The notes under the pieces are model-generated. The model saw nothing but the letters and a program-made list of their open reading frames with translations, was not told where the DNA came from and did no database searches. Source: Thermomucor indicae-seudaticae (lineage: Eukaryota > Mucoromycota > Mucoromycetes > Mucorales > Lichtheimiaceae). Taken from it: DNA of 64,000 nucleotides. Shown here piece after piece: positions 22,639 through 33,445 of this stretch (the stretch's first letter is position 1; the number at the start of each line of letters is the position of its first letter). The DNA is taken from the NCBI GenBank assembly GCA_000787465.1, contig JSYX01000027.1, positions 1-64,000 on the forward strand, written 5' to 3'. The translations under genes and the position numbers were made by a program.

Positions 22639-24237
22639 TTATTCCGTGAACGATTCCTGAGCCCAATCCGGTAACTCGGTTTCATACGACCATCCGTCAC
22701 CAGAATACCGCCAAGCATGAAGCCAAATAAACAACTGATCTAGCCTTGGATCTGGCGTCAGGACCAATCCACATTCGGGACAAAGCGGGTCGTTTCCCTC
22801 CCTATTACTGTTGCTGTCCTCCAGATCTTCCCACTTGCCTTTCGGAAAAGTGGCACACGCTTGCATCTTCTTGACCGCTTCTTCAGCCATACTGTCATTC
22901 AGGAGCTGACCTTTGCCCAGCAAAGGTGCCCATGCGGTATGGTTTCCATACGTCAAGTCGTTCGCAATCGGATAGCCGAGGTAGCGCAAGTGAACCCGGA
23001 TCTGGTGCGTGCGACCCGTCAGCGGACGACATCGTACCACACTCGTCTTGCCATTGTAACTCATTTTTTCAAACACCGTTTTGCATTCTTTGCCTTGCTC
23101 GTGTGTGTAATTCAGTGAGAGTTTGTGTGATATCGTCTTGATCGGTGCTTCACAAACAACTTCTCCTCTTTTATCAAAAATCAATGTTGGTTGGTCTCTT
23201 ATTGACACATTCTTGTTTCGGGACTTACTCTGGAAACTCGCCCTCCACACGACAAATATATTCTTTGCGGATTAACCCTTGAGTCATTTGGCTTTCTAGT
23301 TGCCTTGCACGTTCAGCATTAAGTCCAATGAGCATCAATCCTGACGTCGGTCGATCCAGTCGATTGGCGGCTAGAAATCATAGCTATTTGTAAGGTTCTG
23401 ACGTTGACGAGGAGAGGATAAAAGAAAGAAACATACGATAAAGTCGAGGGATATTCAAGGTTTTTCGCAGGACATGTATCACCGTATTATGACGATACCG
23501 ACCCGATGGGTGTACCTAGGAAACGACAGGACGTGTAAACAACACAATCAACACACTCTCACGCTTTCTTGAATACCCACGGGAATACCACCAGGTTTGT
23601 TAATGACAATCATATCTTCGTCTCGGTGTATGATATCAATAGGCTTGTCGGTCGCGACTGGTTCATGTCGGTGAATCTTATGGCCCAGGACATCGTTGGC
23701 CTTTACGATTTGCTCCGGAGTAGCTCGCTCCCCGTTCAATGTAATCAATCCGGATTCAATAGCATGTCGCTAATAAGAAGCTGTCAGCAAGGGGGAAAAG
23801 ACGCACAAGTGACAGACGGGACTCACATAATACTTTTCGTCGCGATCTTGGAATTCACGCGTCAAGACGTCAAGCAAAGGTCGATTCATCCAACGGCCCT
23901 TGGCATACGCACGGTACTCGAAAAAGTAAGGCTTGACTTTGCGCATGCCTATTCCAACCACCCGTTCCCTTGTCAGAGCGGCTCCCCCAAAGCGGCGAAC
24001 ACAATGATCTGCGTTACCATTCTCAAAGTAATATTGGACCGAATCCAGGTCGCTGTTATCCAACACTGCAGCCTTTCGCTGTTTTGGCTTTGGTTCTAGT
24101 GTCGCATTGTCGTCCTCGGGTTGTTTGCGCTTGTGGCCTGCAGGCGGTGGATCCATAACGGTGTTAACAGCACAAGTGGCGGCGGAAACCCAAGTCCGTC
24201 TTACTGCTGCTCCAGCAAGCCACAGTCCTCCTGACAT
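22639..24237 (-). CDS. RluA-family RNA pseudouridine synthase, Pus9/Rib2 type
   Basis: Multi-exon gene from ATG 24237 (MSGGLWLAGAAVRR) to the stop at 22639. An S4-like N-terminal part (GLITLNGERATPEQIV) precedes the synthase domain: DMIVINKPGGIPVVHP, then ANRLDRPTSGL with the catalytic Asp, then RPLTGRTHQIRVHL. A C-terminal CPECG motif follows (LCPECGLVL), as in fungal relatives. These enzymes convert U32 of tRNAs to pseudouridine. Residues 1-27 are Ala/Arg rich without acids, like a mitochondrial presequence; a second in-frame Met (24156, MDPPPAGHKRK) begins a Lys-rich segment. Two starts could supply mitochondrial and cytosolic forms; this is inference. No deaminase domain as in yeast Rib2 was seen. 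Confidence 0.9.
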
Positions 24238-24552
24238 CTGCAACACGCGTCTCAATGAGCTCTCCCTTCCTTATTATCTATTCATTGTCTCATTTACCCC
24301 TGAAGGTATAAAAAGCCTGAAAGAACTCTAAATGTTAGAATGCCATGGCGTGAATCTTCTAACATTGATAAACCAGTCCAATAAACCCTTACATGAACAT
24401 CAAGGACAGATCTTGTTCTCACTATTGAGTTTAATTGATATTGTACACGGGGAAAAGAACGAATGATGAAATTTTACAGAATGACAAGGGGATAGCGTGT
24501 ATATATGTGCGTAGAGATATGGAGTGTGCAAAAATGTGCGGGGAGGGGAAAA

Positions 24553-26240
24553 TCAATGGTCGGTAAACAAGCCTTGGTTGTCTTCTTCACTGCGATTGAG
24601 TTTCATTCGATAGGTCGTCAATGGATCCAGCGCTTCCTGAGCTCGCCGGCTTTTGGGTGAACTACTAGTGTTGACTGGCATTATCTCGACAGATGCTGAT
24701 ACCCTTTTCGGTTCTTGGATGCTACCTTTAGTCTTATGCTCTGAACATCCCACTCACCAGTATATTACCTGACATGGACTCGAGTTCCATCTTTTCGTGA
24801 ACAGTGTCCGTCATTGGAATAATAGTACTGTGATCCTGATCGAATCTATCCGTGTAATGCTCTTCTTCTCCTTCTTCTTCAAGCGCCTTCTCACTATAAA
24901 AGACACGCAAGAGACTCTTTCGGCGACTGTCGATACTGCTCGTGCCATCATCCGGATCATTTCTTGAATAATGGAGTAACGCTACACCGGAGCAAATGAC
25001 CAAGAATCCAAAGACACAGCTTGCAATATCCACGCCCGATGCGTCGAAGCCACGATAAAGCACCGTAGCGCTGACAATGGTGAGTGTCGTAAAGAGCACA
25101 TAGTACGTTGGTGTCACGACGGCCGTGTTGAACAGATTCAGTGCTTTGTTGAGATAAACGATCTCAAGGACAAGCGTGACCACAGTCAGAGCCAAGACGA
25201 GATAAATGAACCAGTTCTTGAACTGATTGCTGATAGTGAACGTGTGAACGATGGCTGATCCTAGACCTTGAGTGAACACGACAGACAAGGACCCGATCCA
25301 TGAACACACGCCGATGTAAACCAGCATATTCTTTTTCCCCCATCGTGGTCCGCAATAAAAGATCAAGATGGCAGACACAACCACTGCAATTCCTGCATAC
25401 ACAAGGAAGCCTACCAAAATAACCCGACACTTAATTAATCCTGAAACTATGTCGATCAATAATAGCGCGAGGAAATTAATTACCGGCTGAAAGCATCAGG
25501 TTTTTGAAATATTCGATCGATGTATCTGCTGCACCTTCCTCTGGCGCATGCAGGATAATGATCACTGCCCCGAAGATACACTGTACGCATCCGATCTTGC
25601 CTTGAAACGTCAGCCGTTCCTTTAAAAATATAGAAGACAAAACGGCACTAAAGAAACCGTTAATGAAACACAAAGTCTATCGCCCCCACGTTTTCCTCCC
25701 TTTGCCGATCCGCTCACCTTATAACGACACTTAGTGCACCTAACGGCGTGACCAGGATTGCTGGAGTAAATGAATAGGCCACAAAATTACATAGTTCGCC
25801 AACAATCACTTTTGGTTTCAAGGCAATATGAATATGCAGGAAAAACAGCGAGAAGGTAGATCGTCTTACTCAATATCATGCCGGTCCACCACATATAAGA
25901 CTTTAGATAACCGTACCCTTCGCCTGCGACGGCACCTGTAACAAAGTTTTGTTTTATCAGATTAAAAACTTGCCACGTAAGCAGTACGTTAAACGCCGCT
26001 TTACCTTCTCGTCCCATAGACTGTATCAGTCCCTTCTTTTTAAACACAAAGCTACTTCCAATGAAGAGGCCTAATAAATGCAGATCGCTTCAGCCTTAAA
26101 ACAAGAGACAAGGCCAGGGCAGGGAAGCAATTACCACTTGCGACAGCAAGACTAACGCCAATTGCTTTGTATAGAGATCCGCGTGCATCAGCAGCATCGG
26201 TGGTAAAAGGATTCGTTGAATTAGTAGTAGTAGAGGACAT
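24553..26240 (-). CDS. NIPA-type magnesium transporter (DUF803)
   Basis: Gene from MSSTTTNSTNPF (26240) to the stop at 24553 with several short introns. The membrane core shows the NIPA pattern: GVSLAVASG, SSFVFKKKGL, YLKSYMWWTGM, IVGELCNFVAYSF, SIFLKERLTFQGK, GCVQCIFGAVIIIL and then about four further helices (GSLSVVFTQGLGSAI, VYLNKALNLFNTAVVTPTYY). The C-terminal 120 residues are hydrophilic and acidic (EEEGEEEHYTD), presumably cytosolic. NIPA proteins move Mg2+ and related ions across the plasma membrane or endosomes. The assignment to the family is firm; substrate and location are inferred. Confidence 0.92.
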
Positions 26241-26276
26241 GCCCAAACCAGGGAAAAAGGAAAGAGAGGAAACAAC

Positions 26277-26311
26277 AATACCGGTTTTGACTGGTATATA
26301 ATACCGGTTTT
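26277..26311 (-). promoter_or_regulatory. Direct repeats flanking a TATA-like element upstream of the NIPA gene
   Basis: AATACCGGTTTT occurs at 26277-26288 and again at 26300-26311, exactly repeated, with GGTATATAA between. It lies 37-71 bases upstream of the NIPA start codon. The 23-bp spacing and TATA position suggest a regulator binding site or a local promoter duplication. Confidence 0.4.
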
Positions 26312-26491
26312 TGCATTAGATGATATGGCCCGTTCCCGCTATTTTTAGTAACTTGGAAATTAGGGCCCTCTTTTTTTTTACTGCCCCACGTTTTTGTTCT
26401 GTCAGGTTCGCCGGTTATAGGACATGCCAAAAATGATTTATATAAATGTAACTAGTATACAACAAGAAATAGAGATGTATAAATATAGGAT

Positions 26492-29322
26492 TTAGATGTA
26501 ATCGTATTTGCGTCCTCCTCCTCCTCCTTGTTGGTGGTGGAAATGAGCTGCGGCTGCGGACTGTGCTGCAGCAAACGACGCCAAGTCCTCGTCACGTGTC
26601 ATTCGTCTATACGGATTATTGCTGCTGCTATCGACTTGGACAGGAACAGGGGCCATGTTGAGTTGAGGTTGATACGACTGGTGTCGATTGACTACCACGG
26701 ACGGGTCCACCACCGGCTGTTGTTCCGGTTGACTACTAGCAGCGGCAGCACCATAGTTTGTGGTTGTTGCCACTGGGCCAAGCATTTGGGTCAAGAAGTT
26801 GTACTTGGACAACCGCGCACCATCCGTTCTTGTCGCTGAGGTCATGGCCGCTGTCTCCGAGTCCAGAAGGTCTCTAAACTGCTGCTGTTGCTGGAACCGC
26901 GCAGCACGACGATTCAACCGCTGCCGACGTCGATGCAGCCACACCAACAACCAGATCAATGCAATCGCACCTGCAATCGAACCAATCACAGCGCCAGCAA
27001 TCTGACCGCCCGACAGATTTGCCGGGTTGCCGTTATTCGGCTCATCCGCACACTGGTTTTGGTCATTGCAGTACGCGGACGCGCACTGAAAATCCTCGTA
27101 GCAAAAGGCGCCGTTCGGGAGCAGCTTGACGCATTTGCGGGTCGCTGCGTTGCAAAAGTAATCCGAGGGGCATTTGCCGTTGATGGCGACAGGGTCACTC
27201 GCGCACTCGCTTTGGCCGAGCACAAGCGAAGGTGTGGCCGTCGATGAGGTGACGGAGAAGTAGTGCGTTGTGGTCGGCCAGCCGGCGTCGTCGTCTGTCG
27301 TCGATGTGGGCGCGGTATCGGTTGAAGTGGCCTCCTGTGCTGCCATGGTTTGGTCTGTAGTGGTGGTGGTGGTAGTAGACGTGGGTGATGGTGTTGTCGA
27401 ATCCGATGCTGGTGGCGTAGTAGTAGTTGACGGAACCAAGGCAGAAGTGTCGCTGGATGATTCAGTCATATCGCTACTGCTCGCAACTGTAGTGCTTGAA
27501 GCATCGTATACGCTGCTTGACAAGGCACCCGAAGTTGCCGCAGCATCATCAGTTGATATTGTTGTTGCTACAATGGATGAAGACTCATAGTAGCTGCTGG
27601 TCGATGGACTATCTGATGATGCTGTTGTTACTACCATGGCCGTAGACTTGTAACTGCTCGTAGATGCGTCGTCTGCTGAGGTTGGTGCTGCAGACGAAGA
27701 ATCATAAGTGCTTGTGTCCTCTTCAGCTGTCGTTGTCACCACTGAAGACTGGTAATATGTCGAATAGTAGTAAGTCGACTCATCTGTACTTGAGGCTTCG
27801 TCTGACGATGCAGTAACTGAACTGGACATTTCGGTTGCGGAAGCTGTTGGTTGGCCTCCTTCACTGTATGAATAAGACCAGGATGTGGACCACGAATAGT
27901 CCGTGCTTTCTGTCGTGGTCGACTCTGATTCTGCATGTACCGGAGCATCAGTCGTCTGTTGAGTTTGAGCGTCTGTGCCAGTAGGCTGCTGCTGCTCGGT
28001 TGGTTGAGCGTCTGATCCATGATCGGTTCTGTGGCCATCTGTTGCTGTCGGTCCGTTTCCGTTATCAGTAGAATGAGCGTCTGGTCCTTGTCCATTACCG
28101 TGATCGGTTGGCCGACCATGTGGTCCATTCTGTCCGTTTCCGTGGTCAGCAGGCTGTCCAGTTGGGTTTCCTTGTCCATGGCCATGGTCGGTTGGCTGAG
28201 CTCCTGATCCGTTTCCGTGGTCAATAGGCTGGTTGTCTGATCCATCTGCGTTTCCTTGTCCATTGCCATGATCCATAGGTTGAGCTCCTGATCCATTCGA
28301 TCCGTTTCCGTGGTCAGTAGGTTGATTGTCTGATCCAGCTGTATTTTCTTGCCCATTGCCGTGGTCGGTAGACTGAACTCCTGAACCATTCGATCCATTT
28401 CCATGGTCAGTTGCCTGATTGTTCGATCCATCTGCGTTTCCTTGTCCATTGCCATGATCCGTAGGTTGAGCTCCTGATCCATTCGATCCGTTTCCGTGGT
28501 CAGTAGGTTGATTGTCTGATCCAGCTGTATTTCCTTGCCCATTGCCGTGGTCGGTAGGCTGACCGTTCGATCCATTGCCGTCGTGGATTGCCTGATTGTT
28601 TGATCCATCTGCGTTGCCTTGTCCATTGCCGTGGCCTGCAGGCTGAGTCCCTGAGCCGTCCGATCCATTTCCATGGTCAGTCGCCTGATTGTTCGATCCA
28701 TCTGCGTTTCCTTGTCCATTGCCGTGGCCTGCAGGCTGAGCGCCTGAACCATTCGATCCATTGCCGTTATCGTTCGACTGACCAGCTGTGTTTCCTTGTC
28801 CGTTACCGTTGCCCGATGGTTGACCCCCTGAACCACCACCGTTACTGCCATGCTCCGCTGGTGATTTTTGTCCGTTATTTCCATTGGAAGCCTGTCCTTG
28901 TCCTCCTGGACCACCATTGTTGTTTCCGCCGCCATTCCCCGACGCGTTTCCAGCGCCCGGGTCTGATGATGCGGGACCGTTATTGTTAGCTGAAGGACCG
29001 TTACTCGCGCCTGCTGAACCGCCAGGGTTGTTATCTATAAAGAAACGAAAACAATGAATTCGGCGAGGGATTATTTTTAGAATGAGGAGCGGGTTTACCT
29101 GCTGGTCCTCCTCCGCCAGGTCCTCGTCGTAGTAGTAATGCCGAGGAAGTAATATCACCGTCTAGAGCGCAAGATAAGAGAGATTTCTCGGAGAATGGGT
29201 AAAAGTTTTTCTTCGATTACCTGTGCCTGCAGCTCGGGTGATCCATGCAAAGCATAACAGGAGCGTTAAAAGAAGGAATAGGTAGGAAGGATTGTATCTT
29301 TTCGATAAAGAGGGACGAGCCA
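26492..29322 (-). CDS. Large mucin-like type I surface protein with Asn/Gly repeats
   Basis: Three exons: 29322-29221, 29161 to about 29100, then one long exon to the stop at 26492. The N-terminus MARPSLSKRYNPSYLFLLL is a signal peptide, and GPGGGGPAD joins exons 2 and 3. About 300 residues of Asn/Gly/Asp/His repeats follow, in 31-residue units (typical core TDHGNGQGNADGSNNQ). Then come about 230 residues of Ser/Thr-rich spacer with Tyr pairs, a Cys-rich knot (SECASDPVAINGKCP, DYFCNAATRKCV, FCYEDFQCASAYCN), one membrane helix (AGAVIGSIAGAIALIWLLVW) with RRRQR after it, and a Gln-rich cytosolic tail. This resembles a glycosylated cell-wall sensor or adhesin. The ligand is unknown and no close family is recognised. 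Confidence 0.85.
28010..28960 (-). repeat. Degenerate 93-bp coding tandem repeats in the mucin-like gene
   Basis: The motif GATCCATCTGCGTT recurs at about 28602 and 28695, a period of 93 bp, i.e. 31 codons, and partial or diverged units extend over nearly 1 kb. Period and frame are kept, so changes in copy number would alter only the length of the protein stalk. Confidence 0.8.
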
Positions 29323-30598
29323 TGAATGGCAAAAGGGAGGGAAAGGAATGGAGTTGAGAGAGGGAAAAAAGAGAAAGAAAGGAAAAGCGTACACCTAGTG
29401 TAGTAGTGTTGTGAAGAAGTGTGAATTGAAACGCAGAAATTAAAGTGTACACCTTCTGGGATATCAGCCCCTGTTAAACCCAAAGAGGTGATTCCAATAG
29501 GTACAATGAAGTGACCTCTTTTAACGATTCGCTGCCAAGAAGAAGTTCCTCCATATATACGCCTTCCCCTCTCCTTTCCTGATCCATGTCTGTTTCTCCC
29601 TCACCCTTTCGTATTTCTACTGATCGATTATCCTAGTGATGTACTTGTGTAACAAAACCATTTTGAAGAAGAAAGCAGAATACGCCCATCATTTCTGTTT
29701 GTGGCAGGATGAACCCCAATCACCGTGGCCCTCTCCATCAGTTGCAACGAAGATCTTTGCAAAGACTTTTACTGAACAAGGAAGGTGATACACGCGAAAG
29801 TTACACCGATCGCGTGCAGAATTTCCGAAAACTTGTTAGATGCGAAATCGGGTCGAGCGGCACAGAGCCACATTTGGTTATTTTTCATTTCATGAGTGTT
29901 CAATGAAGATGAGTCGCGTCTTATCATAATAACAAAAAGAAGAATATGTGCGAAAAGACTTTCGTTTTCACCAAGTCGCTCAAATCTGTCAGCTGTTGTG
30001 CTTTATACTGTATTAACCGGACATTGGGAAAAATCATGTGAATACGACGATCCACCTTGTGTTGCAGACGTCCAAATAAGCTTATGACACCCACGAAGGC
30101 ATTTACTGATAACCTCATGGACAGCTGCTCTTTGATCTCTATTTCCTCTATGCTGACGCTTTAGGTAGTACAGTCGGCACTCGGTATAAGTCGGCGGCCC
30201 TTTCTTTTCTCAAAGGGCTCAGTTTAGTTTCTACAGTGCATATAGAGGAGAGCGAACCTACTGAAAGCCATGCTCTCTAACTTGTTGATTTTATGGCTGC
30301 CTGCATCTTTAGGCGTTCCATTTAGAGTGTGTGGGAATTGTCCATAGCATTGCATAGCAAGATTCCACTTTCTATAAATGACACAATGACAGGAAGCAAA
30401 GCAACCTGTCATTCGTTATATCACCTATTGTGCTACGGAACTCGCCGACGCAGATCATGTCAAGAGGATATTTGAAAATCTATGCTGATCGAGCATAGAT
30501 GGATCTACAGCAGATCCTATTCATAAAAAGAGATTGCTAAATCGATCAAGAATACCCTTCATTTAATTAGTTGGTAGCTAAATGCACAATTCATTTGG
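29323..30598. other. Gene-free spacer with one transposon-like end
   Basis: Spacer between the mucin-like gene (starting at 29322 and running left) and the 3' end of the BTB gene at 30599. Open frames at 29709-29906 and 29896-30087 (plus) are short and unsupported. A pogo-like terminal sequence begins at 30169. Confidence 0.5.
30169..30230 (+). mobile_element. Isolated pogo/Tigger-like left end
   Basis: TACAGTCGGCACTCGGTATA begins at 30169, in the style of the pogo-like termini found near 52-56 kb (TA, then CAGTCG, then a CG-rich tract with TATAA). No matching right end was found in the window, so it is a remnant or a chance likeness. Confidence 0.3.
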
Positions 30599-32771
30599 TT
30601 ATACATGGCCCATGGATATACAAAAGCGCAATGCAGATGAACTGGGTACCACCGACGACTGCCGTTTTTTATGTGCTTCATTCTCTGTCATGGATGACCT
30701 TGAACTCATACGAAGCAAGGGTTCATCAAGCGACTCGCGGCCGATATCAGGATTGGATGACAGCTTTTCATCCGCGCAAAGCGTGGTACTTCGCCAACCC
30801 TAAATCAAAAGAAGTTGGTCAATGCTGAATAGGATACTTGTTTTCCAGAGCTACTACATCTTTACCCAGCTTTGAAGCACAGAAAAGTTATCTGGGCTAC
30901 TCTGGAACACGGTCAGGGCGTGTCTCGGTCCTCGAGTAGGGCAAAAGATCTTGAACCAAGTCTTTACTACTTTACGCTTATCCGCGTAGTATGAGGAGGA
31001 GGATGGCTCGTCGTCAGTTGTTGCACATTGCTGTCGGCTGTCACCATCATCGCCATCACTACTGCTACTCCCTTCGCCTCGTCGTATACAAGGAACCGAT
31101 TGACGGTGAAGATATACCCCAAGTTGTAACGCGCCCTTCCGTTGGGACTTGGTCTTTTGTATATACAGGTTCCAATTGGATCTGCAATGTTCAAGAGGTG
31201 GGTTGATATTTCTTTGGCGTGCAAAAACTGGGCTGGGTCATTACCCGGCATAGAAAACCGTCCGCGAATAGACTCGAATGTTGTGCTTTAAACTCGCAAA
31301 GTCCTTGAATTCAACACTAAATCGGAAGGGTGGATAGATAGAATACTGCTCGCTGTTGGTTTTGTCTTGGTATATTCGTTGGCAATTGGATGTCGCCGTG
31401 TAGGTCGTCATATCATCGGCTGGAATGGCTTGCCAAGTACAGTGCTTGCGATCTGTCGTCGTCAGGCCCAGGACGGTGTCTTGCTCCGCGGCTTTTTCGA
31501 TCTTGGAACGCAACTGAAACTGTTGCCAAAGTGCGTCTTTGAGAACATGCGGAGGCACAAGAGGTTGTTTGCTGTTGGCTATAAAGGGATTGATATCTTG
31601 AGATATGAGCTCCAGTTGCTCAAATGTCATGTGAACATAGTAAATGCAATGTGTCAAGATATCATCAAAAGTCTGCAAATCGTCCTCGACATCATCCGAA
31701 TAGACCAATGATTCCTCGGTTGTTGAATCTGGAGATACAGCAAAACTGGTTCGCTTATTATTATGCACATCCAGGGTGGATACGATCTCGTCGACATCCA
31801 CTGGCTGTTCCTCCTCTTCTACTACATTGGCGGCGCTTGACTGACGTTTTCTCCAGGAACAATGTCCTCTCACGTACATGTGATGCCGTGCTTTCATTAA
31901 CCGCAAAGTGAATTGGTAGCGGTCGTACTCGCTAGGTATAACCCCCTAGATATGTAAGTTCCTCAAAGTCGGAACTGACCGGCTGCTTTCTTTCCTCTTA
32001 CCTGGGTACCCAAAAGGTATCGCTAGCAATGATTTTCTTGATCCAAGTCAAGGGCAGTTGTGCGACCCGTTGAGTGTCCATTGAAGAATAAGCCTCGCGG
32101 CACAGAAAAGTGAAGACGGCGTCCAGGATCCGATCGCTTCCCTGGACCCGATTTTCGTCCGCAAACACCAGGTATTCCACCACATTCTCTTGGTTTAAAC
32201 TACGCAGGATATAGTCGACACAGAGTTCGCACGTGTGGTCCAGCTGGAAAAATGAGCAGGTAGCCAGTATCTGGCGTACATTGTTGTAGGTAATCACGTC
32301 ATCATACAGCTGCTTGCCACCATAAAGCTGAGTCAGGACGAAAAAGAAGGATTCGGCGGTAATGTATGGATTGTTCTCAAAGTGAAGCGTGACGCTATCC
32401 GCTGAAGCTTCCCGAAAGCCGCCCTGAAGGAGTAGGCTGAAATAAGGATTTTGATCCAAAATGAGACGGTGAAGTCGGTAGACTTTGCCCCAGGCCGGCA
32501 CGTGGACCTCCACATCGCTCCCGATACCTTCGATCAGGCCCCGTTGAAAGATATGACGACATAGCTGCCAGCAGTCGCCGCCGTCCTTTTTGGCGGGATT
32601 GGCAAGGGGCGAGTTCCTAGCACTGCTACTGTTACTATCGACTATCCCCATAACTTTATTGTCCAGCTGAGGACTTTGGCCGAAACTATGGCGATTCCGG
32701 AACGAACCGAACGACAATCGCGTCGCGCCAGCATATAACGAAGATTCACGGTCTATTTCGTCAGATGCCAT
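30599..32771 (-). CDS. Germ-cell-less-like BTB/POZ-BACK protein
   Basis: Exon 1 starts MASDEIDRESSLY (32771). It carries a BTB domain (SDVEVHVPAWGKVYRLHR, LILDQNPYFSLLLQGGF) and a BACK-like part (ATCSFFQLDHTCELC, RIQGSD-like VQGSDRILDAV, LPLTWIKKIIASD). Exon 2 begins with VIPSEYDRYQFTLRLM, exon 3 with GSNWNLYIQKTK and LQLGVYLHRQ, continuing VVKTWFKIFCPTRG and LTVFQSSPDNF. The last exon (about 30815 to 30599) starts GWRSTTLCADE and ends ISMGHV. This is the order of the GCL family, nuclear-envelope BTB proteins that act as Cul3 adaptors in animals. The exon 1-2 join is uncertain: the consensus donor CAG|GTAAGA gives the wrong phase, and a GTACCC donor restores it. Confidence 0.85.
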
Positions 32772-33445
32772 GTCTCATTCGATCGGACCGACCGACGTGC
32801 AATTATGAAGATTAACAGGAAAGTAAGAACAAGAGGAAGAAAGAAACGGTGCCTGAGCACCAAAGCCCCTCTTCACTCTTTGTTTGAAAGACCCGGAACA
32901 TGAAAGCTTGTTTGTATCACAAAGCAAAGTATGTTGTACTCGAGTTTTCCTGCATGATCCAAGTCCTATATACACAGAAGGCGGTCTTGCGCTCACCAGA
33001 CAATATTAACTTGCGCCAGCAAGAGAAACAGTGTTGGTGGGTCCAAACTGCTGTCCCGACAGCATTTCAGGCACTGTACACAGGGCGACCAGAGATGTAA
33101 ACACGATTTTTGTGCTGTGGAAACAAAGACAAACATGAACTGCACCGTTACCCGGGAGACTGATTGCTTCGCGATTGCTGCGTCACGGTTGCTACCTACC
33201 TGGAATAGACGCAGAATACGCATAAGCACGGCCCCACTGTATGGATCATTTAGTATCAAAAACTACTCGCATAAAGGCCCAACAGTTAATAAAATATTGT
33301 CCAAAGTGGGTAGCATGGACGTGAATCGTTCTTTACTCGTATTGTACGATCGATGTGTAAATTACCTCAATTGGGTGGGGGAGGTACCTCAAAGGGGGGC
33401 TTATTAGGCTTTTGCTTCCCAGTTTTTGGCTGCTATCACTTTACA

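Noticed and set aside
27736..28935. 399-codon second frame in the mucin-like gene
   Set aside because: Not listed as a gene: the main frame has signal peptide, Cys knot and membrane helix, and the second is explained by stop-poor repeats.
29709..30087. Two short plus-strand ORFs near the mucin-like gene
   Set aside because: Overlapping, no splice links, no protein likeness.
30582..30803. 73-codon plus-strand ORF
   Set aside because: It is the antisense of the last exon of the BTB gene (GWRSTTLCADE onward), which fits the family in frame.
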